From contig NZ_BLAD01000077.1 in NCBI RefSeq assembly GCF_009687845.1, positions 30,699-73,679 of the forward strand: a DNA stretch of 42,981 bases, in the 5' to 3' direction. Both the position numbers and the translations under genes were made by a program. The stretch is from Acrocarpospora corrugata (lineage in GTDB: Bacteria; Actinomycetota; Actinomycetes; Streptosporangiales; Streptosporangiaceae). Position 1 is the stretch's first letter, and each line of letters opens with the position of its first letter. The notes beneath the pieces were generated by a model. That model saw only the letters and a program-made list of their open reading frames with translations. It searched no databases and was not told the DNA's origin. Positions 22,660 through 32,002 of this stretch are shown in pieces.

Positions 22660-24285
22660 ATGAGGCTGCACCCGAAAGACCACGTGGAGCGTTACACCGG
22701 CGAAGGCTGGTGGACCGGCGACACGATCGACGAGCTGTTACGGGCGCGGGTGGCTGAGCGGCCCGACGCGGTCGCGGTGGTCGACCCGCCCAACAAGCCC
22801 GCCCTGATGGGCGGCGTCGCCAAACGGCTGACCTGGGCCGAGCTGGACGCCGAAGTGGACCGGGTGGCCGGGGTGCTGCTCGGGCAGGGCGTCGGCGTGG
22901 ACGACGTGGTGGCGGTCCAGCTGCCCAACAGCGTCGAACTGACGGTGACCCTGCTGGCCGGGGTCAGGATCGGCGCCATCCTCACCCCGTTCCCGGTGCA
23001 GTACCGGCAGTATGAGCTCACCCAGCTCGGTGAGCTCGCCAATGTGAGCGTGTTCGTCACCGCCGCCGATCGGGCGCCGGGCATCCTGGAGCTGGCCGTA
23101 CCGTCCCTGCGGTCGGTGCTGGCCTGGGGCGGTGAGCTGGAGAGCGCGACCGCGGACCCGGCCGCGCTGGACGCGCACCTGAAGACCTTCGAGCGGGACC
23201 CCAACGACTGCGTCACGATCTGCTGGACCTCCGGCACCGAGGCCACCCCGAAGGGGGTGCCGCGCTGCCACTACGACTGGCTCGCGGTCGGCTGGACCTG
23301 CGCGGAGGCGGTTCAGCTCACCGCCGACGACGTGATACTCAACCCGTTCCCGATGGTCAACATGGCCGGCATCGGCGGGGTCTTCCTGCCCTGGCTGCGT
23401 ACCGGCTGCACGTTGGTCCAGCACCAGCCGTTCGAGCTGCCCGTCTATCTCACCCAGATCGCCGCCGAGCGGGTCACCTACACGCTCGCGCCGCCCGCGC
23501 TGCTCACCCTGCTGCTGCACAAGCCCGAGGTCCTGGCCCAGTTCGACATCTCCTCGCTGACCAGGATCGGCTCGGGCTCGGCCCCGCTGCCGCCGCCGAT
23601 GGTGCGCGGCTGGCAGGAGAAGCACGGCATCGCGATCATCAACTTCTTCGGCTCGAACGAGGGCATCGCGCTGCTGTCGGACCCGGCGACCATGCCCGAC
23701 CCGGACGACCGGGCCCGGTTCTTCCCCCGCCCGGACGCGCCGGACACCAGCTGGCCGGGCACCCTGGGCGGCACCAAGGTCAGACTGGTCGCCGCCGACG
23801 GCACCGAGGTCACCGGCGAGGGCGTGCCCGGCGAACTCCGCCTGTCCGGCCCGACGGTCTTCGCCGGTTATCTGGCCGGTACGGCTGACGCGGACCCGTT
23901 CGACGACGAGGGCTACCTGATCACCGGGGACGTCTTCGAGCTGGCCGGCGACCGTTACCTCCGGTATGTGGATCGGACCAAGGATCTGGTCATTCGCGGC
24001 GGCATGAACATCGCCCCGGCCGAGCTGGAGGCCCTGCTGGCCGGGCACCCCGCCGTGGCCGAGTCCGCTGTGATCGGCTACCCCGACGAGGTGCTCGGCG
24101 AGCGGGTCTGCGCGCTGGTGGTGACCAAGCCGGACACCGAGATCACGCTGGAGTCCGTGGTCGAGTTCCTCCGGGCCGCCGGCATCGCCTCCTACAAGCT
24201 GCCGGAGCGGCTGGAGATCGTGGACGGGCTGCCGCGCAACGCGGTGGGCAAAATCCTCAAACGCGAGCTCCGGGAGACGCTCTGA
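22660..24285 (+). CDS. AMP-binding acyl-CoA synthetase/ligase
   Basis: A 541-residue adenylate-forming enzyme that activates a carboxylic acid with ATP and transfers it to CoA. Core motifs: P-loop TSGTEATPKG (Glu where most have Thr-Gly), A5-like FFGSNEG, A7 GYLITGD, A8 hinge YVDRTKDLVIRGGMN, and the A10 Lys in PRNAVGKILK. FGSNE in place of the usual YGxTE indicates a divergent acyl pocket; the substrate is not evident. It has its own promoter downstream of the HxlR gene. Its last 29 nt overlap the convergent peptidase gene. Confidence 0.92.
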   Translation: MRLHPKDHVERYTGEGWWTGDTIDELLRARVAERPDAVAVVDPPNKPALMGGVAKRLTWAELDAEVDRVAGVLLGQGVGVDDVVAVQLPNSVELTVTLLAGVRIGAILTPFPVQYRQYELTQLGELANVSVFVTAADRAPGILELAVPSLRSVLAWGGELESATADPAALDAHLKTFERDPNDCVTICWTSGTEATPKGVPRCHYDWLAVGWTCAEAVQLTADDVILNPFPMVNMAGIGGVFLPWLRTGCTLVQHQPFELPVYLTQIAAERVTYTLAPPALLTLLLHKPEVLAQFDISSLTRIGSGSAPLPPPMVRGWQEKHGIAIINFFGSNEGIALLSDPATMPDPDDRARFFPRPDAPDTSWPGTLGGTKVRLVAADGTEVTGEGVPGELRLSGPTVFAGYLAGTADADPFDDEGYLITGDVFELAGDRYLRYVDRTKDLVIRGGMNIAPAELEALLAGHPAVAESAVIGYPDEVLGERVCALVVTKPDTEITLESVVEFLRAAGIASYKLPERLEIVDGLPRNAVGKILKRELRETL

Positions 24286-26242
24286 GCGCGTCCAAGACGA
24301 AGGCGTAGATCTCCGCTTCGTAGGCGAGGTGGGCGTATCGGCCAGTCGGCCCGCTATGCCCACCCTCCTCGACTTCGACCCGGAACAGCACGTTCGCTCC
24401 GTGGGCGCGGAGTTTGGCCACCCATTTGGCGGGCTCGCGGACGAGGACGCGGGGATCGTTGACGGCACCGGTGACCAGCAGCGGGGTGTCGGTCTTGGGG
24501 ATGTTGTCGTACGGACTGTAGGCGAGCATGTACGCGAAGTCCGCGGGTTTGCGAGGATCGCCCCACTCCTCCCACTCGTTGACGGTGAGCGGGATCGTGT
24601 CGTCGAGCATCGTGGTGACCACGTCCACATACGGGACCTCGGCGATGACGGCGGACCAGGGGCGCATGCCGTACACGGCGCCCATCAGGAGGCCGCCCGC
24701 GGAGAGGCCGCGGGTGGCGATCGCGCTGACCTTGTCCTCCAGCCAGGAGGCCACCGCGACGTGGTCGGAGAAGGTGGCGGGCTTGGCGGCCAGGCGGCCG
24801 GCCTGCCACCAGGCGCGGCCCAGTTCGCCGCCGCCGCGGATGTGGGCGTGGGCGAAGACGCCGCCTTCGTCCAGGAAGACGGAGAGCGGGGCGTCCCAGA
24901 CGAAGTCGAAGACGGCTTCGTAGGCGCCGTAGCCGTACAGCAGGCAGGGGGCGGTGCCGTCGAGGGGGACGTCGCGGCGGCGGACGACGGTGACCGGGAT
25001 GAGGACGCCGTCCTGGGCGGGGGCCCAGTGGCGTTCGCTGACGTAGTCGGCCGGGTCGTAGCCGGGGGTTTCAGCGGTTTTGCGTACCTCGCGTTCGCGG
25101 GTGGCGAGGTTGACCGTCGACCAGCGGGTGGGCTCGCTGTAGGAGCCCGTCTCGATGAGGATCTCGGTCGCGTCGTAGTCGTGGTTGTGCACGAGTTCGA
25201 TCCGGCCGGCCGTGGTCTCCGGGTGAATCTCCCACGGCCCGGTCCCGTCGAGCGGGACCACGCGGAGCAGCGGCTCCCCGCCCCTGCGCAACGTTATGAC
25301 GATATATCCGGCGAAGCAGTCGGTCTTGTAGACGCGTTCGCCCTCGTTGGGGGCGATCAGGTCGTCGTCGCCGGCCAGCACCCGGAACTCCGCCCAGCCG
25401 TCGTCCGTGGTGATGATCAGGCGGTCGTTGGTCGCGTCGTGGTCCACCCGGTACTCGACCCGCGGACGGCGGCCACGCACCGAGCGCGGCTCGGCCTCCG
25501 GGGTCGCGGCCGGGACCAGCCAGACCTCGGTGGTGTCCCGGTTGGCGGCGGTGATCAACACGTACGCCCCCGAGCGGGTGGCCTCCACCGTCACCTCGAA
25601 CCGCCGATCCGGCTCGGTCAGGACGACGGCCTCCTCGGTCCCCCCGAGCACGTGCCGCCGCACCTCGTAGGGCCGGTAACAGTCATCCACCACCGTGTAG
25701 AAGAAACTGGACGAATCCGCAGACCACGCCCCCGTGTAGTACGTCCCGGGCACCCGATCCGGAAGATCATCGCCGGTGTCCAGGTCACGGAACCGCAGCT
25801 CGTAGACTTCGTCTCCGCTCGTATCCACCGAATAGGCCAGGAACCGCCCGCACGGGCTCACCTCCCGGACCCCCAACTCCACGTAGCCCGCCGCTGCCAG
25901 CTCGTCGAGATTCAGCAGCACAGAACCAGGGTCGGAACCATCACGCTTTCGAAAGAAGTCACCAAACTCCCTTCCAGTTTCAATCTGGGTGTAGTAGACA
26001 AATGCCCCATGACGCCAACTGACTGAAGACTCAGTCTCAGGCGTCCGTCCAGCCATTTTGGCCGTGAGAACCTGCTGAAAGGGGGCCAGATGGGCGGTCT
26101 CCGCCGCATAATGCCGCCGTTCGGCGAGCAACGTCTCGCGCGCCGCCTCCGGGTCCCGCATCCAGTCGTAGTCGTCGATTCGCTCGATACCGTGCAACCG
26201 GTGCACCACCGGTATACGGGGGGCGATGGGTGGCTGTGTCAT
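24257..26242 (-). CDS. S9A family serine peptidase, oligopeptidase B type
   Basis: A 661-residue cytosolic prolyl oligopeptidase-family enzyme: an N-terminal beta-propeller (about residues 70-390) followed by an alpha/beta hydrolase domain. Catalytic residues are the Ser in RGLSAGGLLMG, the Asp in AVNDPRV and the His in EGGHSGPTGR, and DYDWMRDP is the family N-terminal mark. Oligopeptidase B cleaves short peptides after basic residues. The frame is open far upstream to 27367, antisense to the binding-protein gene; ATG 26242 begins true homology and lies about 6 nt after a TACTGT box, so the message may be leaderless. It is divergent from a peptide transporter operon. Confidence 0.92.
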   Translation of the reverse strand: MTQPPIAPRIPVVHRLHGIERIDDYDWMRDPEAARETLLAERRHYAAETAHLAPFQQVLTAKMAGRTPETESSVSWRHGAFVYYTQIETGREFGDFFRKRDGSDPGSVLLNLDELAAAGYVELGVREVSPCGRFLAYSVDTSGDEVYELRFRDLDTGDDLPDRVPGTYYTGAWSADSSSFFYTVVDDCYRPYEVRRHVLGGTEEAVVLTEPDRRFEVTVEATRSGAYVLITAANRDTTEVWLVPAATPEAEPRSVRGRRPRVEYRVDHDATNDRLIITTDDGWAEFRVLAGDDDLIAPNEGERVYKTDCFAGYIVITLRRGGEPLLRVVPLDGTGPWEIHPETTAGRIELVHNHDYDATEILIETGSYSEPTRWSTVNLATREREVRKTAETPGYDPADYVSERHWAPAQDGVLIPVTVVRRRDVPLDGTAPCLLYGYGAYEAVFDFVWDAPLSVFLDEGGVFAHAHIRGGGELGRAWWQAGRLAAKPATFSDHVAVASWLEDKVSAIATRGLSAGGLLMGAVYGMRPWSAVIAEVPYVDVVTTMLDDTIPLTVNEWEEWGDPRKPADFAYMLAYSPYDNIPKTDTPLLVTGAVNDPRVLVREPAKWVAKLRAHGANVLFRVEVEEGGHSGPTGRYAHLAYEAEIYAFVLDALRASPGARV

Positions 26243-26270
26243 GGCAGGACAGTACAAACCCCACCGACTG

Positions 26271-26284
26271 ATTGACCAGTCAAT
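26271..26284. promoter_or_regulatory. 14-bp palindrome ATTGAC-CA-GTCAAT between divergent genes
   Basis: A perfect 6-bp inverted repeat with a 2-bp centre sits 29 nt from the peptidase start and 33 nt from the binding-protein start. It overlaps TTGAC(T/C) -35-like boxes on both strands, so one regulator could control both the peptidase and the transporter operon. The regulator is not identified. Confidence 0.5.
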
Positions 26285-26317
26285 GTCACGGATCGACTCC
26301 CGCCCCCGGAGGACGAT

Positions 26318-28159
26318 ATGCACCACCTCGTCAGAAGAGCTCTGAGCGTCGCGATCGCCGCCGGGCTGCTGGCGGCCCCGGCCGCCACCGCACTCGCCCA
26401 GGCGCCGGCCCCCGCGCAGGGCAAAGTCACCTTCACCGTCGGGATCCAGTCCGATGTGGACTCGACGAATCCGTTCACCGGCATCGTGGTCGAGGCGTAC
26501 GAGTCCTACGCCCTGATGTACGACTACCTGGTCAGCTCCAAGCCCGAGGACGTCTCGCCGATGCCCAGCCTGGCGGAGTCGTACCAGGAGGCGCCCGACA
26601 AGAAGAGCTGGACCTACAAGATCCGCGCCGGGGTGAAATGGTCGGACGGGCAGCCGCTGACCGCCCGGGACGCCGCCTACACCTACAACCGGGTCATCAA
26701 GGGCGACTTCGAGCAGACCAACTACGGCAACTACGTCACCAACATCGAGCGGGCCGAGGCCACCGATGACACGACCCTGGTGCTGTACGTGAAGAAGCCG
26801 ACGCCGATCATGGAACGGCTGGCCATCCCGATCCTGCCGGAGCACATCTGGAAGGACATCGACGGCACCGAGGTCAAATCCTTCGCCAACGAGCCCGAGA
26901 ACGGCCAGCCGATCGTCGGCTCCGGCCCGTTCCGGCTGGTCGAGCGGCGTAAGGGGCAGTTCCTCCGGTTCGAGGCGAACAAGGAGTACTGGCGCGGCGC
27001 GCCCAAGATCGACGAGCTGGTCTTCCGGGTCTTCCTCAACGCCGACGCCGAAGCCCAGGCGCTCACCCGGGGCGAGATCGACTTCGCGTACGACCTGCAG
27101 AGCAACGTCTACGAATCGCTGAAGAACAAGCCCGGCATCACCACCAGAAGCTCCCAGTACCCCGGCTTCAACGAGATCGCCTTCAATAACGGCGCCGCCC
27201 TCGCCGACGGCACCCCCATCGGCGACGGCCACCCCGCGCTCAAGGACAAGCAGGTCCGCCTCGCCATCTCGCAGGCCATCGACCGCGACGTCCTGGTCGA
27301 GCGCGTGCTGCAGGGCCACGGCTCGCCCGCCGACACCTTCATCCCGCCGATGTACCCGGCCCTGCACCTCGACCCCGCCACCAAGCAGACCTTCGACCCG
27401 GCCAAGGCCAACCAGATCCTGGACGCGGCCGGCTACCCGAAGGGCGCCGACGGCGTCCGCGCCAAGGACGGCAAGAAGCTGGAGCTGCGGCTGTTCGTCC
27501 GGGAGGGCGCCGAGTCGGAGGCCACCGGCGAGTTCGTGAAAACCTGGCTCAAGGACATCGGCATCGAGGTCAACGTCAAGGTCATGTCCGAGGACGCGCT
27601 CACCGAGATCATCGGCCAGGGCGAGTACGACATGTTCGAGTGGGGCTGGGTGGTCGAACCCGACCCCGACTACCAGATGTCGGTCTTCACCTGCGGCAAG
27701 CGCAGCTACAAGGACGGCGACTCGATCTTCGCCGACCTGTCCGACTCGTTCTACTGCAACCCCGAGTACGACAAACTCTACGAGCAGCAGGCCGGCGAGA
27801 CCGACCCCGCCAAGCGGGCCGAACTCGCCAAGCGCATGCAGCAGATGGTCTACGACGACGCCGCGTACGCGATGACCTACTACTACAACGACATGGTCGC
27901 CTACCGCAGCGACAAGTGGACCGGCTTCGTCCCGCAGCCTGCCCCCGACGGCTCACTGCTGTTCCAGTACGGCATCCACTCCTACCTCACCATCGAGCCC
28001 GTCAAGGCCACCTCCCCGGCCGCGGCCGCGGCGGCCGAGGACGGCGGCATGAGCCCCGCCCTGATCGCCGTGGTCGTCGGCGGCCTCGCGGTGGTGGCGG
28101 TGGCCGGAGTGCTGGTGGCCCGCCGCCGCCGTACGGCTGACGCGGACGAGCGGGAATAG
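26318..28159 (+). CDS. ABC transporter solute-binding protein, family 5, C-terminally membrane-anchored
   Basis: A 613-residue peptide/nickel-type (DppA/OppA) binding protein. An export signal (residues 1-28) ends in ALAQA without a lipobox Cys. The binding domain covers about 35-560, with the family segments WSDGQPLTARD, GSGPFRL and VRLAISQAIDRD. Instead of a lipid anchor, the C-terminus has a low-complexity linker and one TM helix (about 580-600) followed by RRRR, so the protein is tethered at its C-terminus. GGAGGA precedes ATG 26318. It is the first gene of the transporter operon and lies 3 nt before the first permease gene. Confidence 0.93.
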   Translation: MHHLVRRALSVAIAAGLLAAPAATALAQAPAPAQGKVTFTVGIQSDVDSTNPFTGIVVEAYESYALMYDYLVSSKPEDVSPMPSLAESYQEAPDKKSWTYKIRAGVKWSDGQPLTARDAAYTYNRVIKGDFEQTNYGNYVTNIERAEATDDTTLVLYVKKPTPIMERLAIPILPEHIWKDIDGTEVKSFANEPENGQPIVGSGPFRLVERRKGQFLRFEANKEYWRGAPKIDELVFRVFLNADAEAQALTRGEIDFAYDLQSNVYESLKNKPGITTRSSQYPGFNEIAFNNGAALADGTPIGDGHPALKDKQVRLAISQAIDRDVLVERVLQGHGSPADTFIPPMYPALHLDPATKQTFDPAKANQILDAAGYPKGADGVRAKDGKKLELRLFVREGAESEATGEFVKTWLKDIGIEVNVKVMSEDALTEIIGQGEYDMFEWGWVVEPDPDYQMSVFTCGKRSYKDGDSIFADLSDSFYCNPEYDKLYEQQAGETDPAKRAELAKRMQQMVYDDAAYAMTYYYNDMVAYRSDKWTGFVPQPAPDGSLLFQYGIHSYLTIEPVKATSPAAAAAAEDGGMSPALIAVVVGGLAVVAVAGVLVARRRRTADADERE

Positions 28160-28162
28160 CCG

Positions 28163-29167
28163 ATGGCGACCGCCACGGTGTCTTCACCGGACCCGGGTCC
28201 GGTGAAGACACCGTTCCTCACCGGAACCCGGGGCTACGTGATCAGGAAGATCAGCTGGTCGCTCGGCACCCTGCTGTTCGTGCTGGTCTTCAACTTCTTC
28301 CTGTTCCGGCTGCTGCCCGGCGACCCCATCGGCCTCTACTCCCGGGGCCGCAACATGGCCCCCGAGCAGCTGGTCAAACTGCGCGCCCAGCTCAACCGGC
28401 CGGTCGGCGCCCAGTTCCTGGAATACCTGTCCAACCCGTTCGCCAGCACCATCAACTCGGTCCGGTTCAACCGCCCGGTCTGGGAGCTGGTCGGCGAGCG
28501 GGTCTGGCCGACCGTGCTGCTGGTCGGCACCTCGATCCTGATCGCCTCGGTGGCCGGGGTCTGGCTGGGCATCCGCAGCGGCTGGCGGCGCGGCGGCACC
28601 TTCGACCGGTGGACCACCGGCACCACCAACACCCTTTACGCGATGCCGGAGTTCTGGGTCGGCATGGTCCTGCTGATCGCGCTCCCGTTCTTCCCGAGCG
28701 GCGGCATCTCCACCCCGGGCGTGACCGGATTGCTGGACACGATTCTGGACACCGCCTGGCACATGGTGCTGCCGGTGACCGCGCTGGCCATCGTCTACCT
28801 GGCCGAATACACCTCGATCATGCGAGCCTCCCTGGTGGACGAGCTCCGGCAGGACTACCTGCAACTCGCCCGCGCCAAAGGGCTGCGCGAGGACCTGGTC
28901 CGGCGGCGGCACGCGGTCCCCAACGCGCTGCTGCCGACCATGACCCTGATCTTCCTCAACCTGGGCTTCGTGATCGGCGGCGCGATCACCGTCGAGACCG
29001 TCTACTCCTGGCCCGGCCTCGGGCTGCTCTCCTACGAGGCGCTGCGCGGGCCCGACATCCCCCTCCTCCAGGCCGTCTTCCTGCTGTTCTCCATCGGGGT
29101 GGTCGTGTTCACGCTGTTCGCCGACCTGCTGTACGCGGTGCTCGACCCGAGGGTGAGCTCCCAATGA
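28163..29167 (+). CDS. ABC transporter permease, DppB type
   Basis: A 334-residue inner-membrane permease with six predicted TM helices. Its N-terminal RLLPGDP motif and the ARAKGLREDLVRRRHAVPNAL coupling segment are typical of DppB/OppB. Codons 5-17 are encoded within a perfect 40-bp palindrome. It starts 3 nt after the binding-protein stop and overlaps the next permease as ATGA. It forms the channel with the following permease for import of peptides or related solutes. Confidence 0.93.
   Translation: MATATVSSPDPGPVKTPFLTGTRGYVIRKISWSLGTLLFVLVFNFFLFRLLPGDPIGLYSRGRNMAPEQLVKLRAQLNRPVGAQFLEYLSNPFASTINSVRFNRPVWELVGERVWPTVLLVGTSILIASVAGVWLGIRSGWRRGGTFDRWTTGTTNTLYAMPEFWVGMVLLIALPFFPSGGISTPGVTGLLDTILDTAWHMVLPVTALAIVYLAEYTSIMRASLVDELRQDYLQLARAKGLREDLVRRRHAVPNALLPTMTLIFLNLGFVIGGAITVETVYSWPGLGLLSYEALRGPDIPLLQAVFLLFSIGVVVFTLFADLLYAVLDPRVSSQ
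28175..28214. repeat. Perfect 40-bp palindrome in the 5' end of the permease gene
   Basis: The arms 28175-28194 and 28195-28214 are exact reverse complements with no spacer, centred on CCCGGG. In mRNA this makes a hairpin of up to 18 bp with a 4-nt loop, beginning 12 nt after the permease start codon. Both strands encode the peptide SSPDPGPVKTP. Placement between binding-protein and permease cistrons suggests a role in mRNA stability or in lowering permease translation. Confidence 0.9.
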
Positions 29168-30063
29168 CGACCCCCACCTCGGCCAGGTCGATCACCTGGG
29201 CCCGCCGCCGGAGCACCCTCGCCCGGTTCTGGCGGGACTTCCGCTCCCACAACACCGCCATCGCCGGCCTCGCCATCCTGGCCGTGTTCGCGCTGATCGC
29301 GATCTTCGCGCCGCTGCTGGCCGACCCGGACGGGCTCAACGTGGCCAAGGCCACCGCCAAGGGCCACCAGCCGCCGTCGGCCGACTACTGGCTCGGCACC
29401 GACCAGAACGGCCTGTCCATCCTGACCCTGCTGGTGCACGGCACCCGGGTGTCGCTGATCGTCGGCCTGTCCGCGACCGCGATCGCCATCGTGATCGGCA
29501 CCCTGGTCGGCATCATGGCAGGGTTCTACGGCGGCTGGGCGCGCTCGCTGCTGATGGGGTTCACCGACTGGTTCCTGGTGATCCCGTTCCTGCCGCTGGC
29601 CATCGTGCTGGCGACCGTGCTGGGCGCGTCCCTGGTCAACATCATCATCGTGATCGGGGTCACCTCCTGGCCCGGTACGGCCCGGCTGGTGTGCGCGCAG
29701 ACGTTGAGCGTGCGGTCCCGGCCGTACATGGAACGGGCGAAGGCGCTCGGGGCCGGGGACTGGCATCAGATGACGCGGCATGTGCTGCCGAACGTGATGC
29801 CGGTCGTGGTCGCGCACGTCGTGCTGACCGTGTCGATCGCGATCCTGTCCGAGACCACGTTGTCGTTTCTCGGGCTCGGCGATCCGACCCAGCAGTCGTG
29901 GGGGAACATTCTCGACAGCGCGTACGGGACCGGGGCGATGTCCAACGGCGAATGGTGGTTCGTGCTGCCGCCCGGGATCTGCGTGGTGCTGGTCGTGCTG
30001 GCGTTCACCCTGGTCGGGCGGGCGCTCGAAGTCGTGCTCAACCCGCGTCTGAAGGAGGGCTGA
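29164..30063 (+). CDS. ABC transporter permease, DppC type
   Basis: A 299-residue permease with an N-terminal cytoplasmic segment, a first TM (about 35-55), the HWLGTD-like motif YWLGTDQNG and four to five further TM helices. The ERAKALGAGDWHQMTRHVLP coupling segment contacts the ATPases. ATG 29164 overlaps the previous stop (ATGA). The frame is open far upstream but only as a shadow of the DppB-type gene. It ends with GGAGGG that serves the next gene. Confidence 0.93.
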   Translation: MTTPTSARSITWARRRSTLARFWRDFRSHNTAIAGLAILAVFALIAIFAPLLADPDGLNVAKATAKGHQPPSADYWLGTDQNGLSILTLLVHGTRVSLIVGLSATAIAIVIGTLVGIMAGFYGGWARSLLMGFTDWFLVIPFLPLAIVLATVLGASLVNIIIVIGVTSWPGTARLVCAQTLSVRSRPYMERAKALGAGDWHQMTRHVLPNVMPVVVAHVVLTVSIAILSETTLSFLGLGDPTQQSWGNILDSAYGTGAMSNGEWWFVLPPGICVVLVVLAFTLVGRALEVVLNPRLKEG

Positions 30064-31043
30064 TGAGTCTTCTGGAGCTGAAGGGCCTGCGGGTCACCTA
30101 CGGCGGGGACGTGCCCGCCGTGCGCGGCGTCGACCTGTCGGTGTCGCCCGGGGAGGTGCTCGGCATCGCCGGGGAGTCCGGCTGCGGCAAGTCCACGATC
30201 ACGAACGCGGCCCTGCGGCTGCTGCCGAGATCGGCCAAGGTCGAGGGGCAGGTGCTGCTCGACGGCGAGGACGTGTACGGGATGTCGTTCGGGCGGCTCC
30301 GGGCAATACGGTGGGCCGAGGCGTCGATCGTGTTCCAAGGGGCGCTGCATTCGCTGAACGCGGTGCAGAACATCGGGCGGCAGATCGCCGAGCCGATCCT
30401 GCTGCACGAGCCGAAGACCTCCAGGCGGGAGGCCGACCGGCGGGTGGGTGAGCTGCTCGAACAGGTCGGGTTGCCGGCGCGGCGGGCCCGCGACTATCCG
30501 CACCAGCTGTCTGGCGGGCAGCGGCAGCGGGTGATGATCGCGCTGGCGCTGGCGTGCAGACCCCGGCTGGTGATCGCGGACGAGCCGACGACCGCGCTGG
30601 ACGTGATGGTCCAGGCGCAGGTGCTGGAGCTGCTGTCCGGGCTGGTCCGGGATCTGGGGCTGGCGCTGGTGCTGATCTCGCATGATCTGTCGGTGCTGGG
30701 GACGACGTGTGACCGGGTCGCGGTCATGTACGCCGGGCGGGTGATCGAGCAGGGGCCGGCTTCGGCGGTGTTCGATGATTCGCGGCATCCGTACAGTGCG
30801 GCGCTGGCCGGGGCCTTTCCCCGGGTTGGGGATGAGCGGTTCCGGTACGCGCCGCGAGGGCTGCCGGGGGATCCGCCGTTTCCTGGAGATCTGCCGGGCG
30901 GGTGCGAGTTCCATCCGCGGTGTCCGGTCGCGCTGGATGGGTGCGCGACTACTGAGGTGGCTTTGTCGGAGCTGTCCCCCGATCGGAGCGCCGCCTGCGT
31001 GCGTGCCGGGGAGACCGGCCTGGATCTGCGAGGTGCCCGATGA
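30063..31043 (+). CDS. ABC transporter ATPase, DppD type
   Basis: A 326-residue ATPase. Walker A is GESGCGKST, the signature is LSGGQRQR, Walker B is LVIADEPTTALD, and the switch His is in LISHDL. The C-terminal oligopeptide-transporter domain has the Cys pattern CEFHPRCPVALDGC that may bind an Fe-S cluster, as in Dpp/Opp ATPases. ATG overlaps the previous stop by 1 nt, and the stop overlaps the next ATG. Works with the DppF-type ATPase as a heterodimer. Confidence 0.94.
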   Translation: MSLLELKGLRVTYGGDVPAVRGVDLSVSPGEVLGIAGESGCGKSTITNAALRLLPRSAKVEGQVLLDGEDVYGMSFGRLRAIRWAEASIVFQGALHSLNAVQNIGRQIAEPILLHEPKTSRREADRRVGELLEQVGLPARRARDYPHQLSGGQRQRVMIALALACRPRLVIADEPTTALDVMVQAQVLELLSGLVRDLGLALVLISHDLSVLGTTCDRVAVMYAGRVIEQGPASAVFDDSRHPYSAALAGAFPRVGDERFRYAPRGLPGDPPFPGDLPGGCEFHPRCPVALDGCATTEVALSELSPDRSAACVRAGETGLDLRGAR

Positions 31044-32002
31044 GCTCGGCTTCGGTTTCGCCGGATGTGGCGCTGGCGGCGCGTGGGGTTTGCGTGCGGT
31101 TCGGGGCGGCTCGGGCGGTGGACGGGGTGGATCTGGAGATCGGCGCCGGGGAGATCGTGGCGCTGGTCGGGGAGTCGGGGTGCGGGAAGACCACGCTGGC
31201 GCGGAGCCTGCTCGGGCTGGTGAAGCCCGCCGCGGGGAAGGTCGAGTACGGCGCCCGGCCGCTCGGGTATTCGCGGGGGGATCTGAAGGAGTTCCGGCGG
31301 CATGTGCAGCTGGTGCTGCAGGATCCGAGCGGGTCGCTGAATCCCCGGCACACCGTGTATGAGGCGGTGGCGGAGGGGTTGCGGATCCACGGCGTCTCCG
31401 ACGGGGAGGAAGTGCGGGTGGCCGAGGCGCTGTCGAAGGCCGGCCTCCGCCCGCCCGAGCGATTTTTCATGAAATATCCGCATGAGTTGTCTGGGGGGCA
31501 GCGGCAGCGCGTGGTCATCGCGGGTGCGCTCGTCCTCGAACCCGACGTGCTCGTCGCCGATGAGCCGGTTTCCTCCCTCGATGCGTCCGTACGTGGGGAG
31601 ATCCTGGCGTTGCTGTTGAAACTGCGCGACGAACTCGGGTTGTCGGTCCTGGTCGTCACCCATGACCTGGGGCTTGCCTGGAACATCGCCGATCGGGTCG
31701 CCGTCATGTATCTCGGCCGGATCGTCGAGACGGGCGACACCGCCGAAGTGCTGATGGCCCCGCGTCATCCGTACACGAAAGCGCTGCTCTCCGTGGTGCC
31801 CGAAGTGGCACGGCAAGCCCCCATCGTCCTCGTCGGGGAGACGCCCGACCCGTCCCGCATCCCCACCGGCTGCCGGTTCCGCCCGCGCTGCCCTGTTTAT
31901 GCCGCCGGGCTGCCTGCCGAAGTCGCCGCCCGCTGCGAGAAGGAGCCCCAGCCCGTGCTGCCCCCCGACCGCGGCCACCACGCCGCCTGTGTGCTCGCAT
32001 GA
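31040..32002 (+). CDS. ABC transporter ATPase, DppF type
   Basis: A 320-residue ATPase with Walker A GESGCGKTT, signature LSGGQRQR, Walker B VLVADEPVSSLD and switch His in VVTHDLGL. The C-terminus has the CRFRPRCPVY segment of the oligopeptide family. ATGA overlaps at both ends show tight translational coupling with the DppD-type ATPase and the M20 hydrolase. Confidence 0.94.
   Translation: MSSASVSPDVALAARGVCVRFGAARAVDGVDLEIGAGEIVALVGESGCGKTTLARSLLGLVKPAAGKVEYGARPLGYSRGDLKEFRRHVQLVLQDPSGSLNPRHTVYEAVAEGLRIHGVSDGEEVRVAEALSKAGLRPPERFFMKYPHELSGGQRQRVVIAGALVLEPDVLVADEPVSSLDASVRGEILALLLKLRDELGLSVLVVTHDLGLAWNIADRVAVMYLGRIVETGDTAEVLMAPRHPYTKALLSVVPEVARQAPIVLVGETPDPSRIPTGCRFRPRCPVYAAGLPAEVAARCEKEPQPVLPPDRGHHAACVLA

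Noticed and set aside
26243-27367. N-terminal extension of the S9 peptidase to 1036 residues
   Set aside because: The extra part is antisense to the binding-protein gene and has no peptidase-like sequence; the family N-terminus begins at ATG 26242.
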